Shown here in pieces: positions 10,755 to 20,559 of a stretch of DNA of 64,000 nt (its first letter is position 1; the number at the start of each line of letters is the position of its first letter). Under the pieces are notes generated by a model. The model saw only the letters and a list, made by a program, of their open reading frames with translations, did not search any database and was not told the origin of the DNA. The DNA lies in NCBI RefSeq assembly GCF_000328475.2, contig NC_026497.1, positions 248,001-312,000 on the forward strand. Direction: 5' to 3'. This DNA comes from Mycosarcoma maydis. Taxonomy: Eukaryota; Basidiomycota; Ustilaginomycetes; Ustilaginales. The translations under genes and the position numbers were made by a program.

Positions 10755-11586
10755 TCACACTCACTCACACTCACTCACACTCACTCACACTCACTCACAC
10801 TCACTCACACTCACTCACACTCACTCACACACGCGTGCGCTCACGTTACGCAAATTCCCGCTTCTTCTCAAAAATATTTTTTAAAGTTATACACAAATAC
10901 TTACTATACACACACAACTAACGTTATTCAGCTCGTACAAGGCAGCAGGTCACGTGAAACGACCCACACAGGTTCGTGATCAGTAAGGCAAAGCGTTGTT
11001 CTCGATGGGAACTGGGCGTTGCATAATGGAACGGGACGGACAGACAGCAAGAAACAGATCATGCAGTTGTCCTGGTCCGGAGCTTCAGAGTCAGCAGAGT
11101 CTGAGATTGTAAATCGTACGATCAACCAACGCTTATTCACAATTCACGATTGGGCGACGTCGAGGTTGTTTGTCAAGCGTGTTTTCTGTGCCAGTTTCCT
11201 GCCTTGTCGATCCTTCTCGGGTCGGGTCGCAGGTCGCGGGTCAATCAAACGATCATTCATGTATGCATTACTTGAGTCACTCCCCAAAATTTGTTCACAA
11301 GTTATTCACGATTTGTGATACAATCAAGCCTACAAACACGTGTACGTGTTGGTTGCGAAAATCACCCGATTTTGCCTTTTTTGCTCCAGACAGCTGGGCT
11401 ACCTACTGTATTCACCATTCGTGATTCGTGTTTGCTGCCAATCAAGAATCACTTTGCCACACTTGTCACTCACGCTAAATTATCAGCCATCCTATTCACG
11501 ATTCTTGCTTCATGATTGGTGGCCTTTCTTACCTAGCTGCGCATCGTGCATTTACGATTACGATCCACGGATCACGGTTCACGCCT
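10474..11586. other. Intergenic region with satellite, left edge of the accessory island
   Basis: No gene is supported. The region contains the AC/decamer satellite listed separately, AT-rich sequence at 10860-10930, and several GATTCACGATT-type motifs (for example 11138-11150, 11410-11430). It ends at the outer boundary of the long inverted repeat. Confidence 0.5.
10718..10830. repeat. (AC)n run followed by 8 tandem TCACTCACAC decamers
   Basis: Positions 10718-10750 are an uninterrupted AC dinucleotide run. Positions 10751-10830 are eight exact copies of the decamer TCACTCACAC. The decamer probably arose from the dinucleotide by a short insertion and then expanded. The repeat lies just upstream of the ERG25 start codon region, so it could affect its promoter. 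That effect is inference. Confidence 0.95.
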
Positions 11587-12999
11587 CACGGGGCTAGCTG
11601 CACAGATACATCTGTCTGATCACATATCGCACCGACGGAAGCTGTGACCGCACGACTACTTTTCTGTAAGGTCAAAAGACCCTCGGGTCATGGGACCCTG
11701 TTTTCAGAAAAGGTTTCAGTCTTCCCGGTGCGCCTTCTGAGTGAGAGCGCAATATATAAGTTAAGGTACACCGTACACTCTGTTCATAGTTGCAGGTCGA
11801 CTGGTGGGGGGGAACGGACATACTTTGAACTCAGCTCCTGGCGAATGTAGAGGCACGAGCCGCGCGAGGTGGTTATAGAGAAAAACAGCAAGGTACGCAT
11901 CGCGCTTATGGAAAGCAGTCACAGTCTCAGCTGCGGACACGGCGAATCGGGGGACCAATCTCGCCCGATTTCCTCCTTCTTTTCTTTCTTTCTTTTTTTT
12001 CTTTTTTGTTTTTTGGTCAAACACGATCAAGAAGCTTGCGCAAAGACTTCTCGTGACTCTTGTCAGTCACGAGTGATTCACGATTTAATCGTGAATGGAG
12101 AAGTGGGCGACGCATCGCGCGCGCAATCATGTGCAGGAGCAACATGAGCATCTGTGCTTTCAGCCTCTCTCTTTACCACCAAATCCATCCACCTGCTCAA
12201 CATGGTACCCGCCAAAGCTTGGGACAACCGCGTTCCCCAGTCATCTTCCGCCTCGCAGCCCTCGTCATCCTCGATGGCGGCCGACCATCCATCCTTGCCG
12301 ATACGCAGTCAGGATCAATTGGCACCAGACACGAATTACCCCGACATCGCATTCGAGGTAAGTGCAGCCTTCTCGGGATGGCGTCACTGCGGGTCACTGC
12401 GGGAACAGAACACCTTACGTATTCTTCTTCTTCTTCTTCTTCTTCTTCTTCTTCTTCTTCTTCTTCTTCTTCTTCTTCGTCTTCTTCTTCGTCTTCGTCT
12501 TTTCTTTTATTTTCTTTTATTTTCTTGTTTTCTTCTTTCTTTTGGCCTTCATCAGTTTAGCAACAGAAAATGGCGAAGCACAGCCGCGTATCTGCAAACG
12601 GAACTTTTGTCGAGCATGAGACTCGTGATTAGTGCAGATCAGCTCTCTGCTAGTCCTAGAGTGGCGCAGAAATGCTGCGTCAGACTTGTCCAACTCGAGG
12701 AACAGGAGACTGGATATGATCCGATATTTCGTGTTTGGTCGAACCAACCAAGCAATCCTGATAGGCTGGAACTTATCTGGGACTATCATACCGAAGGCGG
12801 CTTCCCGACCGCGCGTGCCCTTGTATGTTTTTGCCTATACTGTTGATCTAGCAGCACACTCGCTGACGTTGTCTGACTTTCTTGTCACACTAATTACATG
12901 CAGCGTCGAAGAGTGCAATGGTCTTCGATGCAGTGAGGTCGGACTAGCGATGGTTTCCATACCTCTCGTGTCGACGCAAGTTGCATCACTGGTTGATCC
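11587..12999 (+). repeat. Left arm of long inverted repeat (1413 bp)
   Basis: This segment is the reverse complement of 15302-16705. The outer edge is set by divergence before CACGGGGCTAGC at 11587, and the inner edge by divergence after GGTTGATCC at 12999. Positions map with a constant sum of 28292 outside the microsatellite and 28301 inside it. The only difference I found is a 9-bp (three-unit) length change in the CTT microsatellite at about 12421-12500. I checked by matching many blocks and by identity of predicted peptides in several frames. It contains a TATA-like ATATATAAG at about 11752 and the first exons of an intron-containing gene. Confidence 0.95.
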
Positions 13000-13112
13000 C
13001 ACACGATTTATTGAAAAGGCAGTCCAACTCGAATCACAATAAAAAATCAACTTGCCTGGAGAAGAACTTCATTCCGATCCGCAATCCACTCCCTGCATCA
13101 GTCCGAGCATAG
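12202..13112 (+). pseudogene. Truncated left-arm copy of the accessory five-exon gene
   Basis: Inferred exons are 12202-12357, 12556-12822, 12912-12932 and 12981-13112. They match exons 1-3 and the first 19 nt of exon 4 of the right-arm gene. The inverted repeat ends at 12999, inside exon 4, so the copy loses the rest. Reading on into unique sequence gives a 43-residue replacement ending at the TAG at 13110-13112, about 191 aa in all. Intron 1 carries the CTT microsatellite and ends TTCATCAG. Intron 2 starts GTATGT and has a CTAAT branch-like site. Using the nearer acceptor after ATGCAG would instead give a 151-aa product ending at 12936. Whether this copy is expressed is unknown; it is best treated as a partial or chimeric duplicate. 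Confidence 0.45.
12421..12500 (+). repeat. CTT/TTC trinucleotide microsatellite in the arm intron
   Basis: A nearly pure TTC/CTT run with a few CTTCGT interruptions at its 3' end, inside inferred intron 1. The matching tract in the right arm (about 15801-15870, read as GAA) is three units shorter. The poly-Leu, poly-Phe and poly-Ser open frames across it are artefacts of the repeat. Confidence 0.9.
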
Positions 13113-14659
13113 CTCACGACTTCGTGCGAGAGAGAACATACCAGCTGCGCCGACTTACCATCGTCGCGCGCTTGCCTCGCTCCTTTACCGGCAATGCTGA
13201 CTGCCATAGAAGCTCGAACAGAGACGAACCTGCGCCCGTTCCTAGGGTGGGCCGTCGCTGCAGCGATGTACGCGGAAATGCGATTTGAATGCGCGTCTGG
13301 GGAAGAGAATTCCGGCATTGGGTCTATGGCGAAACTTTGGCTGGGTGGTTCGCGTCAACCTCGAAGCCTGTCTGCGGCAAAGAAGAATGTCGTCAGCATC
13401 CTGATCAGCAGCTGTGCGGCCAGTCATATTTTTGAATAGCATTGCAATCAAAGGCCTACACGGGTTGCAACGTACTGCCGAATCAATCAGAGTAATTTAA
13501 TCCTTTGTCTTTCTAGGCACCTGTACTTCCTACGCTGGCTTTGAGCTTATGGTGTGAATCAATGCTTGTACACGCTGGATCGTGAACATGGCATTTGACT
13601 GGCTGTGAACGGCTGGAACTTGAATGCAGGGACGTGAGATGCTACTACATGGTGGGCAAGACCGAATTCAAAGCCTCGAACGAGAGGTGCGGGCTCGCAG
13701 AAAGAGTTTTAACAAACCGCAACTTGTATCGGCACTGAGGTTGGTGTATCAATCGGCGCGCTATTCGGCAGTCTTTTCCGTCGTGTCAAGTTTGCCATTG
13801 CAGCACCGAGGCCTCCGTCAAGCACAATTATCGCAATGAAAACAACGGTCGCCATCTTTGTCCAGCACTTGGAAGCGCTCGCCGCTGATATACAGTTAAT
13901 TGACCCACCGCCTCAGCACTCGGCGCAAGGTCATCTAGATTAGATCGTCAGATCAAGGTTCCTCGACCCAAGCATTGCTTCGTTTCATCCAAATCTCTAT
14001 ACACAAATTGATATGCGTTCAAAGTGTAGTAAGGTGTGCAAGAGACTGACACCAGAAAATATAGCTAGACATCGGAAGAGCTAAGAGAAGAGTGATTCAT
14101 AATCCTGGCGGTTTCGTACGCCCTGCTCTCGTGTTCAAACTACATAGTCGTTCCTTTGCTGACTGAAACTGACGTGCACTGATTTCACGCGACTGGATGA
14201 AGATCAACTTCCAGGCGACTGAATGGAAACCGGGTTGCAGACGACTGGATGAAGACCGGACTACAAGCGCCTGTACAAATGGTGGAGTAAGGACGACTGG
14301 ATGAAGATCGGACTGGACGTGCGGCGCCGACATGGCAGGCCAAGACGAAGTTGATTGAGGTGACGGTGGCGCAACTATCCCGGCAGCAAGGTGCTTTGTA
14401 AATAGTTGGTCAGCAATCCGACAGCGTCTGACGTGACAGATAGGATGGGAAGTGATTGACAGATCGACTTCGATAAGTGGAAAGACCCGCAGAAAGCAGG
14501 TAGCTCAGTTGCCCCTCCAAGCATGAAGAGAGGTCGAATTTACCCGGACTGGTGCAACAGCCATGAACTTCTCGTCATGCAACAATACGTACAGTGCCGA
14601 AGCTGATTCCATCGCAAGGGGTCGCGCTCACAAAGTGTCTAAACCCTACCGCAATCATG
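13000..14659. other. Spacer of the inverted repeat, part without a firm gene
   Basis: Unique sequence between the arms, downstream of the spacer gene. An open frame at 13194-13439 on the plus strand (81 aa, starting MLTAIEARTE, with a segment GWAVAAAMYAEMRFE) looks protein-like but has no recognised family and could be a last exon. Degenerate repeats of CGACTGGATGAAGATC lie at about 14189-14311. Nothing else is supported. Confidence 0.4.
14189..14311 (+). repeat. Degenerate repeat of CGACTGGATGAAGATC in the spacer
   Basis: Near-copies start at about 14189 (GCGACTGGATGAAGATC), 14215 (CGACTGAATGGAAACC), 14241 (CGACTGGATGAAGACC) and 14294 (CGACTGGATGAAGATC). Spacing is uneven at about 26, 26 and 53 bp, as if one unit between the last two has decayed. 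The nature of the array is unknown. Confidence 0.7.
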
Positions 14660-16090
14660 TCATGACGTGCCATCGAGATCTCGATCAACCGCACGCCTTT
14701 CTCGGAAATCTAAGGCGGACCCCTTCTCCTGATTCAATTCGTCGGTGTCTGGAAGACAGTGAGTTGGTGTGATCCTCTCCTTCTTCGGTGTGGTTGCTCT
14801 TCTCAGGTAGTCAGGTAGGGACATCTTGGCTAGACGAGCGAGATTACTCTTGTCCACCTCAAAATCTTGACGCCCCGTCGTGGGGAAACCGAGAAGCACC
14901 GGGACCTTGTTGCGACTATTTTCGTCTACCTGTCCGATTGCCGGGATACTCGACTCCACGTGACCACTGATTTGGAAGTGATGGATCGTTTGTTTCGGAT
15001 TATTCTTGTGCGATCTCGACCAAAAGTTGCGCTCACATCGTAAAGTTGGAATATCGAGAAGGAGCTCTTTGATTTGGATTCGAGCTTCTGAGGGACGGCC
15101 CGAGAATTTCGGGCTTTTTCGGAGCGTCTTGATAGTTTCTGATCTGCAGAGCCACGTAGGGGAGCTTCGACTTTGAGAACATTTTGGTCCCGAATGGAGG
15201 ATCTTCGGAATGGCTTTCGTACACAGAAATCGTCAGATCCCAGCCGCATTGATTGCTGATGCCACGTAGCGCAGCTTGACGAGTCCAAAATTCGCCCAGC
15301 AGGATCAACCAGTGATGCAACTTGCGTCGACACGAGAGGTATGGAAACCATCGCTAGTCCGACCTCACTGCATCGAAGACCATTGCACTCTTCGACGCTG
15401 CATGTAATTAGTGTGACAAGAAAGTCAGACAACGTCAGCGAGTGTGCTGCTAGATCAACAGTATAGGCAAAAACATACAAGGGCACGCGCGGTCGGGAAG
15501 CCGCCTTCGGTATGATAGTCCCAGATAAGTTCCAGCCTATCAGGATTGCTTGGTTGGTTCGACCAAACACGAAATATCGGATCATATCCAGTCTCCTGTT
15601 CCTCGAGTTGGACAAGTCTGACGCAGCATTTCTGCGCCACTCTAGGACTAGCAGAGAGCTGATCTGCACTAATCACGAGTCTCATGCTCGACAAAAGTTC
15701 CGTTTGCAGATACGCGGCTGTGCTTCGCCATTTTCTGTTGCTAAACTGATGAAGGCCAAAAGAAAGAAGAAAACAAGAAAATAAAAGAAAATAAAAGAAA
15801 AGACGAAGACGAAGAAGAAGACGAAGAAGAAGAAGAAGAAGAAGAAGAAGAAGAAGAAGAAGAAGAAGAATACGTAAGGTGTTCTGTTCCCGCAGTGACC
15901 CGCAGTGACGCCATCCCGAGAAGGCTGCACTTACCTCGAATGCGATGTCGGGGTAATTCGTGTCTGGTGCCAATTGATCCTGACTGCGTATCGGCAAGGA
16001 TGGATGGTCGGCCGCCATCGAGGATGACGAGGGCTGCGAGGCGGAAGATGACTGGGGAACGCGGTTGTCCCAAGCTTTGGCGGGTACCAT
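14660..16090 (-). CDS. Intron-rich accessory gene spanning right arm and spacer (338 aa, five exons)
   Basis: I do not recognise a named family. Inferred exons on the minus strand are 16090-15935, 15745-15479, 15389-15369, 15320-15037 and 14948-14660; all joins keep one frame and give 338 aa. Introns are 189, 89, 48 and 88 nt, with donors GTAAGT, GTATGT, GTGAGG and GTGAGC. Residues about 1-50 are Ser/Pro-rich. The middle has GYDPIFRVWSN and LHHWLILLGEFWTRQAALRG. Exon 4 has GWDLTISVYES followed by KLPYVALQIRNYQ, which recalls the strand-Q-x-K/R-N core of restriction-nuclease-like proteins in basidiomycete accessory genomes; that comparison is from memory and weak. Exons 1-3 and the start of exon 4 lie in the inverted-repeat arm, the rest in the spacer. 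The 48-nt intron and the choice of acceptor for exon 3 are the least certain parts. Confidence 0.5.
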
Positions 16091-16705
16091 GTTGAGCAGG
16101 TGGATGGATTTGGTGGTAAAGAGAGAGGCTGAAAGCACAGATGCTCATGTTGCTCCTGCACATGATTGCGCGCGCGATGCGTCGCCCACTTCTCCATTCA
16201 CGATTAAATCGTGAATCACTCGTGACTGACAAGAGTCACGAGAAGTCTTTGCGCAAGCTTCTTGATCGTGTTTGACCAAAAAACAAAAAAGAAAAAAAAG
16301 AAAGAAAGAAAAGAAGGAGGAAATCGGGCGAGATTGGTCCCCCGATTCGCCGTGTCCGCAGCTGAGACTGTGACTGCTTTCCATAAGCGCGATGCGTACC
16401 TTGCTGTTTTTCTCTATAACCACCTCGCGCGGCTCGTGCCTCTACATTCGCCAGGAGCTGAGTTCAAAGTATGTCCGTTCCCCCCCACCAGTCGACCTGC
16501 AACTATGAACAGAGTGTACGGTGTACCTTAACTTATATATTGCGCTCTCACTCAGAAGGCGCACCGGGAAGACTGAAACCTTTTCTGAAAACAGGGTCCC
16601 ATGACCCGAGGGTCTTTTGACCTTACAGAAAAGTAGTCGTGCGGTCACAGCTTCCGTCGGTGCGATATGTGATCAGACAGATGTATCTGTGCAGCTAGCC
16701 CCGTG
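15302..16705 (-). repeat. Right arm of long inverted repeat (1404 bp)
   Basis: Reverse complement of 11587-12999, differing only by the three-unit-shorter GAA tract as far as I could check. The two arms point toward each other across a 2302-bp spacer. No target-site duplication is evident: the outer flanks (GTTCACGCCT on the left, GCTTGGGCTC on the right) do not match, nor do the inner flanks. Confidence 0.95.
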
Positions 16706-17607
16706 GCTTGGGCTCGAACCGCTGACGGAAGCATCGTACGCAGCTGCATTAGATGGGGTCTGAGAGAACCCATCCTAAATTCACTAGCCCATAATGTAGC
16801 GGCATCTTCACCGCGCACGGCCCAAATATTTAATGTTTCAACCGCGGCAAGCTTACCGAAGGTCAGTGAATCGTTCGACTTCCTTGGTTCCTTGGTTCCT
16901 TGAAAAATTACCCAAAATTACTTGTGCATATTATTTCTTATTTCCATACTGTATCAGTAAGCACACACACCGAGACAGAAGAAATCAAAGGCAAACTTTA
17001 GAAAAAGAAATTCATTCATTACGCGTATTTAGATTTAACTTTTTTCTAGTTAAGTTTAGGGTCGCTCGCAGCGAGTGTTGATCATTTGCAGTAAAACAAG
17101 TCCCCGCATCATTCAATTGCGCAACGGCTTGCACATTAGACGAGGAAGTGAGACGTGGTGCTGAGGTTGAGCTGATCACGTCTGCCCTTCTTCGCATCTC
17201 GGTTGCAAAGAAAATTCCGTCGGAGGTCGAAAGCGACAGTCCCCGCAAGTGCCGTTTAGGCAACGAGTGAACAATGGGGCGAAAACAGCGAATGACGGAG
17301 GTTCGGGTGTACTCTCTTTGGATTCGGAGCAAGCGCTCGCCGCCATGTGCACAAGCCACTTAGTTTCGAAGTCTGAACCTGAACGTAGACCATGCGAACA
17401 GTACGTCTGCACTCGGGTGCAAGCTCTGTTCAGTGCCATGGACGTAGTGTAGACGTAGTAGACGTAGTAGACGTAGTACTTGCCTAAAAATTGAATAGCA
17501 GACTCGTGTGACATTGACACCAAGCAATATGAGTTCCAGTCGCGAGAAGTTACATGAGGCGCATGTGTATTGGCAACAGATGTATAGAGTTTTTGCAATG
17601 ACCCCGA
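16706..17607. other. Intergenic region outside the right arm
   Basis: No gene is supported. AT-rich sequence lies at 16900-17070, and a short 9-bp tandem repeat at 17441-17478 (units GACGTAGTA). The short open frames here have no family character. Confidence 0.45.
17441..17478 (+). repeat. Short GACGTAGTA tandem repeat
   Basis: One imperfect unit (GACGTAGTGTA) followed by three copies of GACGTAGTA. It lies just beyond the stop of the exonuclease-like gene on the minus strand. Confidence 0.85.
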
Positions 17608-18540
17608 CTATGGGCCACTTGCAGTAAGCGTGGTCTGAGACTTGCCGTCATCTTTAAGACGCCTTTCCGGTGCGTTCAGGACAAAATCCTTTTGCCTCGA
17701 CGTCAGGAGTCTGGAATTGCTGAGCTTTAATGCCTCTTCTTGTGCCGGCAGCGCAAGAGAAAGGTAGGACTTCATGAGATATGGCAGCAAGATGGCATCG
17801 TTAGCGCAGTAAAGCATCACCTTCCTGGGCAGAGGCCGTAGGTAGAGAGGGGTCGAATCTCCACCTTTCTGATCAACGAAAGCTTTAGACCTCTTTGTGC
17901 GTTCGCAAACCGCCTGTCGGATTGCCTTAGGGACCGGACCAGACTTTGTTGAGAGAACGGCTGTTCTCAGACTCGGCAAGAAGGGGCTTTCAATGTCACT
18001 TTGTTGCAGAATCGAGAGCACTTGAAGATCCAGGATTCCCGTCATCTTCACCCCGAAGCTTGAGTATAAGTAGTTGCTCAGGCTGCGAACATCGAATCCA
18101 ATCTTCAAACGTCGCGGGTCTTCAAGTACGTGCTGAAGGGTGTACATCGGATCTTCCGTCGACGCGATCTGGAATAGCCGTAGGCCATGCTTGTATGGGT
18201 CAAGAATGAACATTTGATTGAGGAAGATGATCTGAAGAATTGCCACGCCGTCTGGCTCGCCGAAGCCACGTCCCTTTGCGGATAAGTAGATGCATTCGTC
18301 TGGGTGGAAGTTCAACCAGAAGAGAAGATGTGCGACGTACTCGAGGTCCAGAAGGGCCGTAAGTCGAATCATCTTGGAGGATCGAGGTCTTAGTTCTTGG
18401 AATGGATAGTGGAAATTCAACAAGCTGTAAGAATGGCCGCTATAATATACGTGATGCTCTGAATCAGCGTCATTTCTCAAGTTGTATGTGTACGAATTTG
18501 ATAGACGAACTCTTGATAGACATCTAGCACAATTGTCCAT
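17608..18540 (-). CDS. 3'-5' exonuclease-like protein with degenerate active site (310 aa)
   Basis: The sequence follows the DEDD (RNase D/WRN-like) fold: an N-terminal strand (DECIYLSAKGRGFGEPDG), AILQIIFLNQMFILDP, a helix after LQHVLEDPRRLKIGFDVR, then GVKMTGILDLQVLSIL, and a late YCANDAILLPYL. Active family members carry D-x-E in the first motif, D in the second and D in the third. Here the first motif reads S-A-K in place of D-x-E, while the second (GFDVR) and third (YCANDA) aspartates remain. Two metal ions are coordinated by these residues in active enzymes, so this copy is probably inactive and may only bind nucleic acid. The start ATG at 18540 (MDNCARC) is preferred over a TTG four codons upstream. 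No intron is needed. It sits between the inverted repeat and the capping pair. Confidence 0.72.
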   Translation of the reverse strand: MDNCARCLSRVRLSNSYTYNLRNDADSEHHVYYSGHSYSLLNFHYPFQELRPRSSKMIRLTALLDLEYVAHLLFWLNFHPDECIYLSAKGRGFGEPDGVAILQIIFLNQMFILDPYKHGLRLFQIASTEDPMYTLQHVLEDPRRLKIGFDVRSLSNYLYSSFGVKMTGILDLQVLSILQQSDIESPFLPSLRTAVLSTKSGPVPKAIRQAVCERTKRSKAFVDQKGGDSTPLYLRPLPRKVMLYCANDAILLPYLMKSYLSLALPAQEEALKLSNSRLLTSRQKDFVLNAPERRLKDDGKSQTTLTASGP

Positions 18541-19316
18541 GAATGGCCTCAAGCCTGCCAGTTTGTATCAGGGTTGTGAAGTACAGGCGGATGTACTTTG
18601 ACCGGGTACAACTGATCCAATTGAGCGTTTCCATTACCTCGGCGAACGGAAGACGGCACCCTAATCGTAAATTAGAGCGCGCCGTCTAGTATGCATTCGA
18701 CTGCAAGCCAGTTATCTCGCTTATTTTCGATGAAAGAGTCGTGAGTCGAAATATTCCAACAGGATGTTGGAAGTCGTGCTATCTTAACGCAAATCTCCGC
18801 CAGACAAGCACCATAAATCGTGAATCACGAATCACGAATCGTGAATACGGTCGCCTTTTTCTACAATCTTTCATGTTTGATTCACGATTGGCCACCTTTC
18901 TGTTTCGTTTAACATCCGCCGAGCAACCGTGGGAAACAAGACTCGTAGCGGATTTCATGCGGTCTCGGGTGACGAAGCACTGCGACTGTCACCCAGCTTC
19001 TGGATCAAGGTAGCTTAAGCGAACACCATCTTCAGCTCGTAGAAGCTACACATGCACCTTGTGGCAATCCTAGGCAAAAGTTTTGTCGCATAACTACATT
19101 TAACTCCTCTCTCGGGGATCATTCGTGATTGTCTCTATCTCAATGTACCCAAAAAGGGAATAATCCTCACGTTCACTGTATTTAGCCCGGTACTGAAGCA
19201 GCTAGTACTGTTAGTGATAGTAGCAGTAGAATGTACTTAAAAGGGCTGTGACGGTGCCTCCCCTTTTCCAGACCCCACACCTCTGCCAGGCAAGGAGCCA
19301 CAATCAGCCACTCAGG
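18541..19316. other. Intergenic region between exonuclease-like gene and cap methyltransferase-like gene
   Basis: Contains an AATCGTGAATCACGAATCA-type cluster at about 18816-18847 and further GATTCACGATTGG motifs. The two genes are transcribed away from each other, so both promoters should lie here. I see no firm TATA box. Confidence 0.45.
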
Positions 19317-20559
19317 ATGCTGTCTATTGAGCGTACATGTGAGTCCGTTTCTAGTCGATGGTAGTTGAGATCAATCAAACTGACCTTTGATGCCTCCAAG
19401 CTATAAGATCAACATAAGCAAGCTTGTGCTCATAAAAAGAGGCACTTGCGAAAGAGTCATGCGTTCACAAGCTTGACGAACTACGTAAAAGAGTGTCTCA
19501 TTCTTGACAATACGAATATGTGCAGAACTAGCACTCCTCGTGTCGTCGATCTTGGCTGCGGAAGGGGAGCAGATTTCATTCGATTCGAACGACGCTTCCC
19601 TGGAGTAAATTATACTGGCATTGGTGTGTTGCGTTTCGTCCCTTCCATGTCCTCCCCAATCGACTAAATTTGCTGACCACCTTGATTGGGCAGACATGAG
19701 CGAGAACATGCTTTCTCAGGGACCGTTCCGACATCATGACAGAGTCCGACTCATTTGCCAATCCATCGAGGTAGGTAAGGGAAACTTGGCATATCTCGCA
19801 GTGCCTTCTTCCTGACAACTCTCTCTTCTCCCCTTCCAGACAGCATCCCTCCCCACCGCCGACATTATTTGGAGCTTCATGGGCATGCAGAATGCGTGCA
19901 GCACAAGGTCCAAGCTCAAGACTTTCCTCGGAAGGATCAATGACTGTCTGGAAACCGACGGCATCTTCCTAGGTGCTTTCCCGAATGGTACCAGAATACT
20001 GTAGGCATTTTTTACCTCGGCGCTTTTTACATCTCTTCGCCTGCTGCTGACAAGATGATTTGTCTTTTTGGGTGGAAGGCGAGACATGCACCATCTCGAC
20101 GATCATAAGCAACTATACCGTTTCTGTCCCATCCCGGCACCAAATCGACAGGAGAAGTGGTATTCCTTCACGCTGAAGGATGCCTATGAAAACTTGCAAG
20201 AAGCCGCCATCTCTCCAGCCGAGGTTTTCGAGTGAGTGTCATTCTTGGCGCTTCGACTGACAGGCGATTGCTGACACTTGCCTTCTCAATAGTTGTGCAA
20301 AGACTCTTGGCTTTGAAGTTCAAGCCCTTTCATTCGCAGAGTACATTAGGAGCTGTGCCAGCAGCTCTGACAAAAGTGAACTGTTCTCGAAAATTGTCGG
20401 AGACGCCGAGGTGCCTGCATGGGCTATGCGGCTAGCAGGTAAGAACCGAATCCTTTCGTACCTTCTCGCCACAACGGCATTTCCTAATCATCTGCTTCTG
20501 TTTTGGTTGATGCAGAGTACTACACTTGTTTCGTCATTCGCAAACGAACCGTCACATAG
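19317..20559 (+). CDS. mRNA cap guanine-N7 methyltransferase-like protein (272 aa, seven exons)
   Basis: Abd1-type enzymes methylate N7 of the cap guanosine using S-adenosylmethionine. Inferred exons: 19317-19338, 19408-19623, 19694-19770, 19840-20000, 20079-20231, 20293-20438 and 20516-20559; all six introns (61-78 nt, donors GTGAGT, GTGTGT, GTAGGT, GTAGGC, GTGAGT, GTAAGA) keep one frame and total 819 nt. In order: TSLTNYVKECLI (residues 29-39) matches the 'NNWvKs.LI' entry segment; VVDLGCGRGADF (53-64) is the SAM loop; YTGIDMSENML follows; then IIWSFMGMQNACS, with LETDGIFLGAFPNG matching the 'LkpGG.fi.t.p' strand; and WAMRLAEYYTCFVIRKR matches the family's C-terminal strand. At 272 aa it is much shorter than yeast Abd1 (about 436), lacking the N-terminal tail. 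Its six introns are unusual for this window. It converges on the guanylyltransferase-like gene 384 bp away. Confidence 0.78.

Noticed and set aside
12362..12619. Poly-Phe, poly-Leu and poly-Ser frames across the CTT tract, and their mirror at 15682-15930.
   Set aside because: These are translations of a trinucleotide microsatellite inside an inferred intron.
12202..12936. A 151-aa three-exon version of the arm gene ending in RRRVQWSSMQ.
   Set aside because: It uses the acceptor after ATGCAG and ends soon after; the alternative acceptor eight bases later gives a frame that continues through two more exons in the right copy. Both remain possible, the longer is preferred.
14926..15669. A 247-codon frame on the minus strand crossing the right arm boundary.
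   Set aside because: It overlaps exons 2-4 of the better spliced model in another frame, has no protein character of its own, and shares its first half with a shorter frame in the left arm only because the arms are identical.
16701..16780. A GGTTCGAGCCC word (minus strand) just outside the right arm, resembling a tRNA B box.
   Set aside because: The flanking five bases do not form a T-stem, and there is no A box, anticodon arm or acceptor stem at the right distance.
17176..17598. A 140-codon minus-strand frame downstream of the exonuclease-like gene.
   Set aside because: It contains a Tyr/Val repeat from the GACGTAGTA tandem and has no domain.
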